A DNA stretch of 64,000 bases from Ruegeria arenilitoris (GTDB taxonomy: Bacteria; Pseudomonadota; Alphaproteobacteria; Rhodobacterales; Rhodobacteraceae): NCBI RefSeq assembly GCF_013032855.1, contig NZ_WQDA01000002.1, forward strand, positions 310,001 to 374,000, written 5' to 3'. Below, piece by piece: positions 1 to 8,958 of this stretch. The notes under the pieces were generated by a model that ran no database searches, was not told the DNA's origin, and saw nothing but the letters and a program-made list of their open reading frames with translations. A program made the position numbers and the translations under genes. The stretch's first letter is position 1, and each line of letters starts with the position of its first letter.

Positions 1-107
1 AGAACAATCCCGCCACCGACTCCCAAAAGGCCAGCCAAAACACCGGCCAGCGCGCCGATCACAAGCAAAAGGCCCAGCATCTGGGCCAGCAACATCGTAT
101 CGGGCAT
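1..107 (-). CDS. TauE/SafE family permease, N-terminal fragment (cut by window edge)
   Basis: The 35 codons seen read as a first hydrophobic helix ending in GLLGVGGGIV, the signature of the first repeat of TauE/SafE sulfite/sulfonate exporter-like membrane proteins. A strong ribosome site (AGGGGGA) lies just upstream of the ATG at 107. It is downstream of dusA with a 33-bp gap and the same direction, so it may be co-transcribed. The rest of the gene lies outside the window, so substrate cannot be judged. Confidence 0.7.
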   Translation of the reverse strand, partial: MPDTMLLAQMLGLLLVIGALAGVLAGLLGVGGGIV

Positions 108-140
108 CCGTCCCCCTTGGTCCCCGGCCCTTGAGCCGTC

Positions 141-1178
141 TTAAATTACCTGCGCCGCCTCGGCATCCGGTGCCACGCGGGACAGCGCGCCCAGAACCAC
201 GTCGGGTCCGGCATGGTCTTTGACCGCGCCTTCGGACAAAGCACGCCTCCAACCACGAGCGCCCGGGCGTCCTGTGAACAATCCCAGCATATGTCGGGTG
301 ATCTGGTGCAACCGCCCCCCGCCGGCAAGATGCCGATCGATATAGGGCAGCATTTTCATCACGACTTCAACCGGATCCGCCTTTTGCCCCGACCCGTAGA
401 TCAGCGGGTCGGCATCGGCCAGAATATCGGTCGGCTGATGATAAGCAGCCCGGCCGATCATCACTCCGTCCAGTCCGGCGTCCAGATGCACCTGGGCTTC
501 GGCCAGTGTCGTGATGCCTCCGTTGATCGAGATGTGGAGATCCGGAAAACCGGCTTTCATCCGGTGAACCAGATCGTAGTCCAGCGGCGGTATGTCCCTG
601 TTTTCTTTCGGGCTAAGCCCCTGAAGCCAAGCCTTGCGGGCGTGGATCGTCACGCGCCAACAGCCGGCAGCGCGAATCCGATCCAGAAAGTCGGGCAATA
701 CGTCCTCGGGGTTTTGGTCATCCACGCCGATCCGACATTTGACCGTGACATCGACATCAACAACTTCCCGCATGGAGGCCACGCAATCGGCGACCCGGCC
801 CGCCTCTTTCATCAAGACGGCTCCAAACGTTCCTGATTGAACCCGATCCGACGGGCAGCCGCAGTTCAGGTTGATCTCGTCATATCCGGCCTCAGCCCCC
901 AATGCGGCCGCCTGAGCCAGCTCCCGCGGGTCAGAACCACCCAATTGCAGAGCAACGGGATGTTCTTCGGGGCTATGGTCCAGAAGATGCAGCGCGCCAC
1001 CCCGTACCAGAGCAGGGGCCGTCACCATTTCCGTGTACAAAAGCGTTTCAGCACTGAGCAAACGGTGCAGATACCGACAGTGCCGATCGGTCCAATCCAT
1101 CATCGGCGCAACCGACAAGCGCGCAGCGCGAGTGGCTTCGCTGCGATCAGCAAGTGCCCGAGATTGAGACCCCGCCAT
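141..1178 (-). CDS. dusA: tRNA-dihydrouridine(20/20a) synthase DusA
   Basis: Flavoenzyme that reduces uridine 20/20a in the tRNA D-loop to dihydrouridine using FMN and NADPH. The 345-residue product has the DusA opening SVAPMMDWTDRHCRY (about residues 22-36), the catalytic cysteine in NLNCGCPSDRVQSG (about residue 106), the FMN-binding TVKCRIGVDD region and the C-terminal HMLGLFTGRPGARGWRR block, all in the order typical of DusA rather than DusB/DusC. Length is normal for the family. The N-terminal 20 residues are poorly conserved and the start has no clear ribosome site, so a slightly later start cannot be excluded. It follows acr3 by about 110 bp in the same direction but is not obviously part of the arsenic operon. 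Confidence 0.93.
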   Translation of the reverse strand: MAGSQSRALADRSEATRAARLSVAPMMDWTDRHCRYLHRLLSAETLLYTEMVTAPALVRGGALHLLDHSPEEHPVALQLGGSDPRELAQAAALGAEAGYDEINLNCGCPSDRVQSGTFGAVLMKEAGRVADCVASMREVVDVDVTVKCRIGVDDQNPEDVLPDFLDRIRAAGCWRVTIHARKAWLQGLSPKENRDIPPLDYDLVHRMKAGFPDLHISINGGITTLAEAQVHLDAGLDGVMIGRAAYHQPTDILADADPLIYGSGQKADPVEVVMKMLPYIDRHLAGGGRLHQITRHMLGLFTGRPGARGWRRALSEGAVKDHAGPDVVLGALSRVAPDAEAAQVI

Positions 1179-1286
1179 CAGTGCACGTTCCTTCTTGTGG
1201 CCCAGACAAAAGTGCGGCGCCCGGCCAGGCCGGGTCCGCGCTAGGCGTCTACCACTGTTTGACGCCGGATTTCCACCGTCGGATTG

Positions 1287-2330
1287 CTAGGCCCGGACGT
1301 CCTTTGGAGATTGTTCCGAGCGCTCGGCAAAACTGCCGCGCGTCCGGTTGGCGAAAGCCACCAGCGACAGCATCACCGGCACCTCGACCAGAACACCCAC
1401 CACCGTGGCCAGAGCCGCCCCCGAATTCAGGCCGAACAGGCTGATGGCGACGGCCACCGCCAGTTCAAAGAAGTTCGACGTGCCGATCAGTGCGCAGGGC
1501 GCTGCGATCCGGTGAGGTACGCGCAGGGCAAAAGCTGCCGCATAAGCCACCGCAAAGATCCCGTAGGACTGGATCAGGATCGGCACGGCGATCAGCGCTA
1601 TAACCATCGGGCGGTCCAGGATCACCTGCCCCTGCAGGCCGAACAGGATGACGACGGTCGCGATCAGGCCAACAACGCCCCATGGTTTGGTCCGGTCGCG
1701 GAACGCCTCGATCCGCTCGGCCGAGCCCAGCCGGTTGCGCGTCCAGACACCTGCCGCCAGGGGCAGCGCCACGAACAGGACAACCGACAGGACCAGCGTC
1801 TGCCACGGAACCGAAATGTCGGTCACACCCAGCAGGAAGGCCACGATCGGGGCGAAGGCAAAGACCATGACGATGTCATTCACCGACACCTGCAGCAGGG
1901 TATAGTTCTCGTCCCCCTTGGTCAGATGCGACCAGACGAACACCATTGCCGTGCAGGGCGCCGCACCCAGCAGGATCAGCCCCGCGATATATTGCTGGGC
2001 ATCGGCGGGCGCGATCAGGTCGGCGAAGACGTATTCGAAGAACAGCACGCCCAGCGCCGCCATGGTAAAGGGTTTGATCAGCCAGTTGACCACCAGCGTG
2101 ATCGCCAGCCCCTTGGGCTGTTTTACCACGTCGCGCAGGCTGCTTGGGTCCACCCCCACCATCATCGGATAGACCATGGCCCAGATCAGCACCGCCACCA
2201 CCAGGTTGACATTGGCCACCTCGGCCGCCGCGATGGCCTGGACCAAACCCGGCGCGAATGAGCCGATGGCGATCCCGGCGGCCATTGCCAGCGCGATCCA
2301 CAGGGACAGATACCGTTCAAATACGCTCAT
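1287..2330 (-). CDS. acr3: Acr3-type arsenite efflux permease
   Basis: Inner-membrane arsenite exporter of the ACR3 (bile/arsenite/riboflavin transporter) family, 347 residues with about ten hydrophobic segments. The conserved cysteine of the family is visible in [13 protein letters not shown] and the conserved late acidic residue in [12 protein letters not shown]. The frame is open about 100 codons further upstream, but the ATG at 2330 gives the family-typical start [19 protein letters not shown] and overlaps the arsJ stop as ATGA, so the longer frame is a read-through into arsJ. It is the last gene of the arsRC-gap-arsJ-acr3 operon and would expel As(III) made by the arsenate reductase domain of the first gene. 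Confidence 0.93.
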   Translation of the reverse strand: MSVFERYLSLWIALAMAAGIAIGSFAPGLVQAIAAAEVANVNLVVAVLIWAMVYPMMVGVDPSSLRDVVKQPKGLAITLVVNWLIKPFTMAALGVLFFEYVFADLIAPADAQQYIAGLILLGAAPCTAMVFVWSHLTKGDENYTLLQVSVNDIVMVFAFAPIVAFLLGVTDISVPWQTLVLSVVLFVALPLAAGVWTRNRLGSAERIEAFRDRTKPWGVVGLIATVVILFGLQGQVILDRPMVIALIAVPILIQSYGIFAVAYAAAFALRVPHRIAAPCALIGTSNFFELAVAVAISLFGLNSGAALATVVGVLVEVPVMLSLVAFANRTRGSFAERSEQSPKDVRA

Positions 2331-3604
2331 GCAGAGATCTCCGAAGTTGTGTGGGGCTGCAAGCGCCCCGCAGCCAAGGCGGAAAGCGCGACCATGGCGG
2401 CCGCCGTCCCGAGCATCAAGGGCAACCCGCCCCATTGATAGGTCAGGCCGGACAGCAGCGTACCCAACAGCCGCCCGCCCGCATTGGCCATGTAGTAGAA
2501 GCCCACATCCATCGTCACCCGCTCGGCCCGGGTGAAGGCCAGGATCAGATAGGAATGCAGCGAGGAATTCACCGCAAAGACCGCGCCAAAGGCCAGCAGT
2601 CCACCCACCAGCGTCAGCGTCAGCCACGGCGCGGGCCCAGAGGACATCAGCGCAGCCACCGTCAGGACGGCCGGCACGCAGGCCAGCCCCCAGGCCCAGC
2701 TGCGCGCTGCTGCGACCAGATCGGCCTCATCCCGCGCCCCTGCCCGCAGCAGACGCGGGGCGGCAGCCTGAACAATGCCGTACAGAATGATCCACAAGGC
2801 CATGAACCCGCCGACCAGAAAAAAGGCCGAGCGGTTGCCGGCTTCGCTGCCATCCGACAGCACGGCGTAGAAATAGATCGGGATGCCGACGACGAACCAG
2901 ACGTCGCGCGCCCCGAACAGGAAGACCCGCGCCGCGGACAGCCAGTTCACATTGGCCGATTTCGAAAAGACCTCGGAAAATTTAGCGCCCTTGCGGCCCT
3001 TGGGCAGCCCCGGCGGCATCGCCAGCAGCACCGCCACCAGGATCAGGAACAAGACCCCCGCCATGCCCACCACGGCACCCGTGAAGCCGAACCCGGCCAA
3101 CAAGGCCGCTCCCAGCAGGAAGCCCACCCCTTTGACCGCGTTCTTCGACCCGGTCAGCACCGCGACCCAGCGGAACAACCCGCCACCTTCGGTGGGGGCC
3201 AACAGCTTGACCGCCGATTTCGACGACATCTTGGTCAGGTCCTTGGCCACGCCGCTGGCACCCTGCACGACCATCACGAAGGCGACGGACATACCGATGG
3301 TCCAGCCCGGATCCAACTGCGCTAGCGCCAGCAAGGCCAGCACCTGTATCGTCAGCCCCGCGTACAGGGTCGCGGTCAGACCGAACCGCGCGGCGATCCA
3401 CCCGGCGGCCAAGTTGGTGGCCATCCCGGCGATCTCGTACAGCACGAACAGATAGGCCAGCTGAACCGGCGAAAAGCCCAGCGTGTGAAAATGCAGCAGC
3501 ACCAGCATCCGCAGGGCGCCGTCGGTCAGCATGAAGGCCCAATAGGCTGCCGTGACGGAGATATAGGCCGACAGCCCGTCCGGACGTTGGGAAGCGCTGG
3601 TCAA
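2327..3604 (-). CDS. arsJ: Organoarsenical efflux MFS transporter ArsJ
   Basis: Major facilitator superfamily protein of 425 residues with about twelve membrane segments, closely matching ArsJ, which exports 1-arseno-3-phosphoglycerate. It sits directly after the GAPDH gene that makes that unstable product; it falls apart outside the cell, so the pair acts as an arsenate exporter. Motifs seen include [16 protein letters not shown] and [15 protein letters not shown]. The start is TTG, not ATG: TTG at 3604-3602 shares TTGA with the GAPDH stop codon, matching the overlap style of the operon, and the next Met is 24 codons later inside the first helix. The stop overlaps the acr3 start by 4 bp. Confidence 0.93.
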   Translation of the reverse strand: MTSASQRPDGLSAYISVTAAYWAFMLTDGALRMLVLLHFHTLGFSPVQLAYLFVLYEIAGMATNLAAGWIAARFGLTATLYAGLTIQVLALLALAQLDPGWTIGMSVAFVMVVQGASGVAKDLTKMSSKSAVKLLAPTEGGGLFRWVAVLTGSKNAVKGVGFLLGAALLAGFGFTGAVVGMAGVLFLILVAVLLAMPPGLPKGRKGAKFSEVFSKSANVNWLSAARVFLFGARDVWFVVGIPIYFYAVLSDGSEAGNRSAFFLVGGFMALWIILYGIVQAAAPRLLRAGARDEADLVAAARSWAWGLACVPAVLTVAALMSSGPAPWLTLTLVGGLLAFGAVFAVNSSLHSYLILAFTRAERVTMDVGFYYMANAGGRLLGTLLSGLTYQWGGLPLMLGTAAAMVALSALAAGRLQPHTTSEISA

Positions 3605-4599
3605 AGCGATGCCCCGACCATCATCGCGACATCCACCAGACGGTGCGCATAGCCCATCTCGTTGTCGTACCAGGCATAGACCTTTACCTGCGTTCCATTC
3701 ACCACCATGGTCGACGGTGCATCCACGATGCTGGACCGGGTGTCATTGGTATAGTCGGTCGAGACCAGCGGACGCTCCTCATAGCCCAGAATGCCGGCCA
3801 GAGGCCCTTCGGCCGCGGCCTTGAACAGGGCGTTCACCTCTTCGGCCGTGGTTTCGCGCTCAACCTCGAACACGCAATCGGTCAGCGAGGCATTCAGCAG
3901 CGGCACCCGCACCGCATGCCCGTTCAGCCGCCCCTTCAGTTCGGGATAGATCAGGGTGATCGCCGTGGCACTGCCAGTGGTCGTGGGGATCAGCGAATTC
4001 AGCGCCGACCGGGCACGGCGCAGGTCCTTGGCCGGACGGTCCACGATCGTCTGCGTGTTGGTCACGTCATGAATCGTGGTGATCGAGCCGTGCCGGATGC
4101 CCAGGCTCTCGTGGATGACCTTGACCACCGGGGCCAGGCAATTCGTGGTGCAGCTGGCCGCGGTCACGATGCGGTGGCGCGCCGGGTCATAAGTGCCTTC
4201 GTTCACGCCAAAGACGATATTGGCCGCATCACCATCCTTTACCGGAGCCGAGACCACCACCTTCTTCACACCGGCGTCAAAGTAAGGGGCCAGCTTTGCC
4301 TCGGTCTTGAAGACCCCGGTGCAGTCGATTACGACGTCGACGCCCTCAAGCGGCAGATCCGACAGGTTGCGGGTTCCGATGAAGGGCAACCGCACGCCGT
4401 CGATGGTGACCGAGTTTTCATCATGACTGAAATCGGCGGCCCAGCGGCCATGCACGGTGTCGAACTCCAGCAGATGCGCGTGCATCGCGGGGTCCCCAAC
4501 CGCATCATTGATCCAGGCGATCTGCGCCCCTTTCTCAAGCAGGGGTTTCAAGACCAGCTTGCCGATGCGGCCAAGGCCGTTGAGAGCATAAACGGTCAT
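3601..4599 (-). CDS. gap: ArsJ-associated glyceraldehyde-3-phosphate dehydrogenase
   Basis: A 332-residue GAPDH with the Rossmann motif [15 protein letters not shown] at the N-terminus and the catalytic cysteine in [11 protein letters not shown] (about residue 150). In this setting the enzyme uses arsenate in place of phosphate to form 1-arseno-3-phosphoglycerate, the substrate of ArsJ. Its place between arsRC and arsJ, overlapping both by 4 bp, marks it as the arsenic-specific paralogue rather than the glycolytic enzyme. The sequence starts [13 protein letters not shown], a little different from the usual TVKVGINGFGRIG, as expected of the ArsJ-linked branch. Confidence 0.93.
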   Translation of the reverse strand: MTVYALNGLGRIGKLVLKPLLEKGAQIAWINDAVGDPAMHAHLLEFDTVHGRWAADFSHDENSVTIDGVRLPFIGTRNLSDLPLEGVDVVIDCTGVFKTEAKLAPYFDAGVKKVVVSAPVKDGDAANIVFGVNEGTYDPARHRIVTAASCTTNCLAPVVKVIHESLGIRHGSITTIHDVTNTQTIVDRPAKDLRRARSALNSLIPTTTGSATAITLIYPELKGRLNGHAVRVPLLNASLTDCVFEVERETTAEEVNALFKAAAEGPLAGILGYEERPLVSTDYTNDTRSSIVDAPSTMVVNGTQVKVYAWYDNEMGYAHRLVDVAMMVGASL

Positions 4600-5441
4600 G
4601 CGGTTTCTCCGGTATGGATCTGGCCGATGTCATCCACGGCCTTCTGAAGGGACATGCGGTCAAGGGTTTCGAACGGCAGCGACGAAAAGGTCAGGATCCG
4701 GTTGCGCAACGCGCCGTAGGCCTGCTGGAAGGCAAGGCTTTTTTGGGCCTCTGTCCCCTCGGCCTTCACCGGATCGGGCATACCCCAATGCGCGCTGACC
4801 GGCTGCCCGGGCCAGGCGGGGCAATCTTCGTTCGCAGCCTGATTGCATACGGTGAACACGAAATCGAACTTCGGCGCGCCCGGGGCTTGGAACTCGCCCA
4901 CATTCTTGGCGCGCAGTTCCGAGATGTCGTGCCCATTCTGCCGCAGCACCTCAAGCGCCGCTGGGTTCAATTGGGATTGCGGACGGGTACCGGCGGAAAA
5001 CACGTTGAACCGGTCGCCGCCAAGCTGCTTCAACAGGGCCTCGGCGAAAATCGAGCGCGCGGAATTCCCGGTGCATATGAACAACACGTTGTAGGTACGC
5101 GGGGCCTTGGCCGCATGCGCGTCAACGCCGTTGAGTGGACTGGGCGCGCAGAGTTCCGGACGCCCACGGCAGCAATCCAGCAGAAGGTAATCGAACGTCT
5201 GCCGCGCGGCGTCCATATCCACCGAGTAGCGCAAGGACGTCCCGACCCTTTCCTGCGTCACAAGGCCGGCCTGCATCAGCGCGTTTACGTAGTTGGAGAG
5301 CGTATTCGGCTTGAGGTCCAACGCCATGGCAATCTCGGTCGCGGGTATGCGATCGGGATACCGGCGCATCAACAGCCGGAAAACGGCCAACCGAGCCGGA
5401 TGACCCAAGGTGGACAGGCGGTCGGGAATCACTTTTTCCAT
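4596..5441 (-). CDS. arsRC: ArsR repressor fused to arsenate reductase (LMW-PTP type ArsC)
   Basis: Single 281-residue protein joining two usual separate genes. Residues 1-100 are an ArsR/SmtB-type winged helix ([36 protein letters not shown]). From about residue 115 it is a low-molecular-weight phosphatase-like arsenate reductase, with the P-loop [16 protein letters not shown] (CX5R) and the later DPVKAEG acidic loop. It thus probably both represses the operon and reduces As(V) to As(III). It is first of four genes with 4-bp overlaps. A promoter-like sequence lies immediately before the ATG with no ribosome site, so the message may be leaderless. Such fusions are known in Alphaproteobacteria. 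Confidence 0.92.
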   Translation of the reverse strand: MEKVIPDRLSTLGHPARLAVFRLLMRRYPDRIPATEIAMALDLKPNTLSNYVNALMQAGLVTQERVGTSLRYSVDMDAARQTFDYLLLDCCRGRPELCAPSPLNGVDAHAAKAPRTYNVLFICTGNSARSIFAEALLKQLGGDRFNVFSAGTRPQSQLNPAALEVLRQNGHDISELRAKNVGEFQAPGAPKFDFVFTVCNQAANEDCPAWPGQPVSAHWGMPDPVKAEGTEAQKSLAFQQAYGALRNRILTFSSLPFETLDRMSLQKAVDDIGQIHTGETA

Positions 5442-5481
5442 TATTCATGGATATTCGAATTAATGGTGAAATCAAGTGCCC
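5441..5481 (-). promoter_or_regulatory. Predicted ars promoter with ATTCGAAT palindrome
   Basis: On the minus strand TTGATT, 16 bp, then TATCCA end only 6 nt before the arsRC ATG. The palindrome ATTCGAAT (5453-5460) lies between the two boxes, a fitting place for an ArsR repressor site. No Shine-Dalgarno sequence precedes the ATG, consistent with a leaderless or near-leaderless message. This is a reading by eye, not a scored match. Confidence 0.5.
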
Positions 5482-5581
5482 GTTTTTTGGCGCGTTGAAA
5501 CCGCAGGCAAGATTTCGCGATTGGCCACAAAGCTGCCCCTCGCCCAAAACGAAACGACAGGTGAATTGACAATGGAGTAAA

Positions 5582-5668
5582 TGGTGCGGCCGAGAAGACT
5601 CGAACTTCCACGGGTGTTACCCCACAGCGACCTCAACGCTGCGCGTCTACCAATTCCGCCACGGCCGC
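5582..5668 (-). tRNA. tRNA-Leu (anticodon GAG)
   Basis: Read on the minus strand, the 87-nt gene folds as a class II tRNA: acceptor GCGGCCG pairs with CGGCCGC, the D arm is GCGGAATTGGTAGACGC, the anticodon stem CAGCG/CGCTG encloses TTGAGGT (anticodon GAG, leucine CUC/CUU), then a long variable arm and T arm GGAAG-TTCGAGT-CTTCT. The CCA end is encoded (5582-5584). Length and variable arm rule out class I tRNAs. Confidence 0.96.
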
Positions 5669-5810
5669 ACTGCCTGTGACTTGGTAGGCGGCGTATAGAC
5701 GCTTGGCAAAAGGATGTGAAGAGGCAAAAGCAACCGCATTGGAATTCCCGGCCTGCAACCATATCTGTGGGGTCATGAAACCCGATGCCACATCGCAGCA
5801 GGAGCATCCG

Positions 5811-6470
5811 ATGACCACACCCGATCCCCGCCCCGTCATCCAAGTCGACATCGTATCCGATGTCGTATGCCCGTGGTGCATCGTCGGGTTTCGCCAGCTT
5901 GATCTGGCGCTGGAGCAGGAGAACGTGCTGGCGCAGCTCCGGTGGCACCCGTTCGAGTTGAACCCCGCAATGGGGCCAGATGGCCAGAACCTGCGAGAGC
6001 ACATCATGGAGAAGTACGGCTCGACCGCCGAGCAGAGCCAGCAAGCCCGAGACCGGCTGACCGCGCTGGGTGCGGATTTGGGTTTCACGTTCAATTTCAA
6101 TGACGACAGCCGCATAGTGAACACCTTCACTGCACATCAACTTCTGGACTGGGCCGAAACGCAAGGCAGGCAACACCCTCTGAAGCTGGCCTTGTTCAAG
6201 GCCTATTTCACAGATCAGCGGGATGTTTCGAAAGTTGAGGTATTGCTGGATGCCGCTCAGACCGCCGGCCTCGACCCAGACGCCGCCCGCGCGGCATTGG
6301 AATCGGGCGCGCATGCAGGCCCGGTAAGGCAAAAGCAACAATTCTGGACCAGCCGAGGCATCACCGGAGTTCCGGCAATGGTTTTTGGCGGCAAGTACCT
6401 GCTGGCGGGTGCGCAGGGCACCGAGACCTACGCTCAGGTCCTGCAGCGATGCCGGGCCGAGGCCGCCTAA
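5811..6470 (+). CDS. DsbA-family (FrnE-like) thiol oxidoreductase
   Basis: Cytoplasmic-type DsbA-fold protein of 219 residues with the active site CPWC in DVVCPWCIVGFRQL near the N-terminus and the cis-Pro region GITGVPAMVFGGKYLLAGAQ near the C-terminus, the FrnE/2-hydroxychromene isomerase branch. The frame is open 36 codons further upstream, but ATG at 5811 has a good AGGAG site 10 nt before it and gives the family-typical start. No signal peptide is seen, so a periplasmic Dsb role is unlikely. It lies about 40 bp ahead of lipB. Confidence 0.85.
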   Translation: MTTPDPRPVIQVDIVSDVVCPWCIVGFRQLDLALEQENVLAQLRWHPFELNPAMGPDGQNLREHIMEKYGSTAEQSQQARDRLTALGADLGFTFNFNDDSRIVNTFTAHQLLDWAETQGRQHPLKLALFKAYFTDQRDVSKVEVLLDAAQTAGLDPDAARAALESGAHAGPVRQKQQFWTSRGITGVPAMVFGGKYLLAGAQGTETYAQVLQRCRAEAA

Positions 6471-6509
6471 CCTCTTTCGCTTGGACAGCAGGACGGCTAT
6501 GAGGCGCGC

Positions 6510-7166
6510 ATGGAATGGAAGATCACCGACGGACTGACCGACTATGACACCGCCGTCGCCTTCATGGAGGCGCGGGTGGCCGAGATTGCGGCCGGAACCG
6601 CGGACGAGTGCATCTGGTTCTTGGAGCATCCGCCGCTCTATACGGCCGGAACATCAGCCAAACCCCAAGACCTGACCGACCCGGATCGATTCCCGGTCTA
6701 TGCCAGCAAGCGCGGGGGCGAATACACCTATCACGGACCTGGCCAGCGGGTCGTCTATGTCATGCTGGATGTCGGAAAGCGCGGCCATGATGTCCGCCGC
6801 TTTGTCAAACAGCTGGAAACCTGGGTGATCTCGGCACTGGCCGAGTTCAACGTCCACGGAGAAATCCGCGAAGGCCGTGTCGGTGTGTGGGTGCCGCGCA
6901 AGGACAAGCCGCTGACCGTCAGTGGCGAACCGGCCGAGGACAAGATCGCTGCGATCGGCATCCGCTTGCGGAAATGGATCAGCTTCCACGGCATCTCGAT
7001 AAACGTGGAACCGGACCTGGAGCATTTTTCGGGCATCGTTCCCTGCGGCATCCGGGAGTTCGGCGTGACCTCGTTGGTGGATCTGGGATTGCCGGTGACA
7101 ATGGCCGATGTCGATGTGGCGCTGCGCAAAACCTTTACTGAGGCTTTTGGCCCCGAGGCGGCCTGA
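6510..7166 (+). CDS. lipB: Octanoyl-[ACP]:protein N-octanoyltransferase LipB
   Basis: Transfers octanoate from acyl carrier protein to lipoyl domains, the first step of lipoate synthesis for 2-oxoacid dehydrogenases and the glycine cleavage system. The 218-residue protein carries the substrate loop [20 protein letters not shown], the catalytic lysine in [14 protein letters not shown] and the catalytic cysteine in [15 protein letters not shown]. Length is standard. No lipA gene is seen nearby. The 3' flank is a ~310-bp gene-free stretch described separately. Confidence 0.95.
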   Translation: MEWKITDGLTDYDTAVAFMEARVAEIAAGTADECIWFLEHPPLYTAGTSAKPQDLTDPDRFPVYASKRGGEYTYHGPGQRVVYVMLDVGKRGHDVRRFVKQLETWVISALAEFNVHGEIREGRVGVWVPRKDKPLTVSGEPAEDKIAAIGIRLRKWISFHGISINVEPDLEHFSGIVPCGIREFGVTSLVDLGLPVTMADVDVALRKTFTEAFGPEAA

Positions 7167-7480
7167 CCCCCTCGCATCGACCATGTTCTCGAATCGCAGA
7201 ATCTGACCCTGCGGAACGACAATCCTCGATGCAGGGTTCTTCTGTTTCTCAATCCGGTCGCAAATTTCCGAAGATTGCCGCGAATTGCCTTAAAATTTAG
7301 GGAATCTCCTTCTTCCTTCCACACAACAGCCGCAGTTTGAGGTATCATGAATATACCGTTCAAGAGTGAGTGGTATGTTAACCGGTGATCGCGGCCAGCC
7401 CGCGAAAATCGATCAAGTGTTTGGTTACGAGTCTGCCGTTCCGACCCCATATCGGAACGGCAATTCTCGTTTTTGGGGCC
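7167..7480. other. Gene-free stretch between convergent lipB and CDF genes, possible small RNA
   Basis: This 314-bp stretch holds no convincing protein frame. It has a weak hairpin (7206-7212 with 7231-7237) followed by TTCTTCTGTTT that could end the lipB message, then a possible plus-strand promoter (TTGCCG at 7275-7280, 17 bp, TAGGGA at 7298-7303), a pyrimidine tract CTCCTTCTTCCTTCC (7306-7320) and a strong terminator hairpin at 7435-7474. A ~165-nt transcript between promoter and terminator would fit a small RNA; this is inference. Confidence 0.35.
7435..7474 (+). terminator. Rho-independent-type terminator
   Basis: A perfect 10-bp stem, GCCGTTCCGA (7435-7444) with TCGGAACGGC (7452-7461), a 7-nt loop, and five T residues at 7470-7474 after an 8-nt gap. 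It reads as a plus-strand terminator 270 bp past lipB. Confidence 0.6.
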
Positions 7481-8434
7481 TCAGTTTTCGCCTGATTGGT
7501 TCGTGGCATGGCCGAACCGCATGGTCTGTGGGCAGGCCCGACCAGCCATTTCCACCTCAAGCGTCAGGTGGCCGATCCCAAAACTGTCGCGCATTGCCTG
7601 TTTTACCAGACCGCGCACCTCTTCAGCCTGCGACCAGGCCCAGTCTTCGACCACCAGATGCGCGGTAAGAGCGGGCTGGTTTTCCTGCATGCTCCACAAG
7701 TGGACATGGTGAACTTCGCGCACGCCGTCCATTGCCTCAATGGCCGAGGCGACCTCCTCGGGGTCCAGATCGGGCGGCGCGCCAAGCATGAGAACCCGGA
7801 TCGTTTCTCCGATCTCGCTCTGGACATGCCACAGGATGTAGAGCGAAATCAGAATGGTGACGGCCGGGTCGACCCAGGTCCAGTTGAATAGGATCACAGC
7901 CACCCCGGCCACGATCACTGCAACCGATCCCAGCGCGTCAGCAACGTTGTGGATAAAAGCCGCGCGGATATTCATGCTGGTTTTGGCCATGCTATAGGTC
8001 AAAAGCGCGGTGATCAGATCCACCACCAACGCCAGCATGGCTATCCAGACCACAAGCCAGCCGTCAATCGGCTCGGGCTGAAAGAACCGGGTCACACCTT
8101 CGTACATCAGGTACACGGCGATGACGATCAGTGTGGTATAGTTGACCAGCGCCGCGACCACTTCGACCCGACCGTATCCGAAGCTCATGCGCGGGTCGGC
8201 TGGGCGTCGCGCGATCTTGCGGGCAAAGAACGCGATGATCAGTGCAATCGCGTCGGAAAAATTGTGCAGAGCGTCAGCGATGAGCGCCAGCGACCCCGAA
8301 AAGATCCCGCCGACCACCTGTGCCAGCGTCAAAAACATATTGACCGCGATGGCCCATGCCACCCGCGCGTCTCCGGCATCGGCGTCGATTTGGGCGTGGT
8401 GTTTGTGTCCGGCGTGGGAATGATCATGCGCCAT
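7481..8434 (-). CDS. Cation diffusion facilitator (CzcD/ZitB-type) metal exporter
   Basis: Inner-membrane divalent metal/proton antiporter, 317 residues with six membrane helices. The two metal-binding motifs are visible as HNFSDA in helix 2 and HNVADALGS in helix 5; the first is H-x3-D and the second H-x3-D as in Zn/Cd transporters. The N-terminus is His-rich (MAHDHSHAGHKHH), a likely metal-collecting tail. The C-terminal domain ends with histidines and a cysteine (HHVHLWSMQENQPALTAHLVV). It is divergent from a MerR-type regulator with a classic MerR operator between its promoter boxes, so expression should respond to excess metal, probably zinc or cadmium. Confidence 0.92.
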   Translation of the reverse strand: MAHDHSHAGHKHHAQIDADAGDARVAWAIAVNMFLTLAQVVGGIFSGSLALIADALHNFSDAIALIIAFFARKIARRPADPRMSFGYGRVEVVAALVNYTTLIVIAVYLMYEGVTRFFQPEPIDGWLVVWIAMLALVVDLITALLTYSMAKTSMNIRAAFIHNVADALGSVAVIVAGVAVILFNWTWVDPAVTILISLYILWHVQSEIGETIRVLMLGAPPDLDPEEVASAIEAMDGVREVHHVHLWSMQENQPALTAHLVVEDWAWSQAEEVRGLVKQAMRDSFGIGHLTLEVEMAGRACPQTMRFGHATNQSGEN

Positions 8435-8465
8435 GATGTCGTGTCCTTGTCTGGGTCATGGTCCA

Positions 8466-8496
8466 TACCTAATTCCTCTAGTGACTAGAGGTTCAA
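8466..8496 (-). promoter_or_regulatory. MerR-type promoter and operator of the CDF exporter
   Basis: On the minus strand TTGAAC (8491-8496) and TAGGTA (8466-8471) are 19 bp apart, longer than the usual 17, and the spacer is filled by the inverted repeat CCTCTAG-TGA-CTAGAGG (8475-8491). This is the known architecture of MerR/ZntR/CadR-controlled promoters, where the activator twists the DNA to align the boxes. Confidence 0.8.
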
Positions 8497-8511
8497 GGGG
8501 GATTGCAGAAA

Positions 8512-8958
8512 ATGTTCTCGATCGGGGATTTGTCCCGGCGCACAGGCGTCAAAGTCGCCACGATCCGGTTTTACGAAGAAAGGGGCCTGCTGCAACCGCC
8601 GGAACGGACCGCCGGCAACCAAAGGCGTTATGACCGCGCCGCGCTCGAGCGGCTGCACTTTGTCAAACACACGCGCGATCTCGGACTGCCATTGGCCGAT
8701 GTCGAGGCCCTGCTGTCATTGGAAGGCGCCCAGGGCGCCGATCTGAACCGGGCACACGAAATCGCCGAGCGGCAACTGGCGGACCTGCAGGATCGGATTG
8801 CAAAGCTGCGCCGGCTCGAGACCGAGCTTGCCCGGATCGCGGCCGCCTGCGACGGGCAGCACGACCACGTCTGCTCAGTCTTGCAGGCGTTTGGGGATCA
8901 CGATGCCTGTTCAGGGACGCATCAGGCGCCCCCACCCGTCACGCCAGCGCAGCCCTGA
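8512..8958 (+). CDS. MerR-family heavy-metal-responsive regulator
   Basis: 148-residue activator with the MerR helix-turn-helix and wing (MFSIGDLSRRTGVKVATIRFYEERGLL) followed by a dimerisation coiled coil (about residues 75-115). The metal-binding end is CDGQHDHVCSVLQAFGDHDAC, with cysteines and histidines as in ZntR/CadR/PbrR-type sensors. ATG at 8512 is preferred over the in-frame TTG at 8503 because the AAGGGGG ribosome site sits too close to the TTG. It should bind the 8475-8491 dyad and control the divergent exporter. Its tail overlaps the convergent HIT gene by 20 bp. Confidence 0.9.
   Translation: MFSIGDLSRRTGVKVATIRFYEERGLLQPPERTAGNQRRYDRAALERLHFVKHTRDLGLPLADVEALLSLEGAQGADLNRAHEIAERQLADLQDRIAKLRRLETELARIAAACDGQHDHVCSVLQAFGDHDACSGTHQAPPPVTPAQP

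Noticed and set aside
1218..1232. CCCGG/CCGGG hairpin between acr3 and dusA as a terminator
   Set aside because: No T run on the minus strand; too weak to call.
2331..2627. A 99-codon N-terminal extension of acr3
   Set aside because: The extension lies inside arsJ in another frame, and the ATGA overlap gives the standard Acr3 start at 2330.
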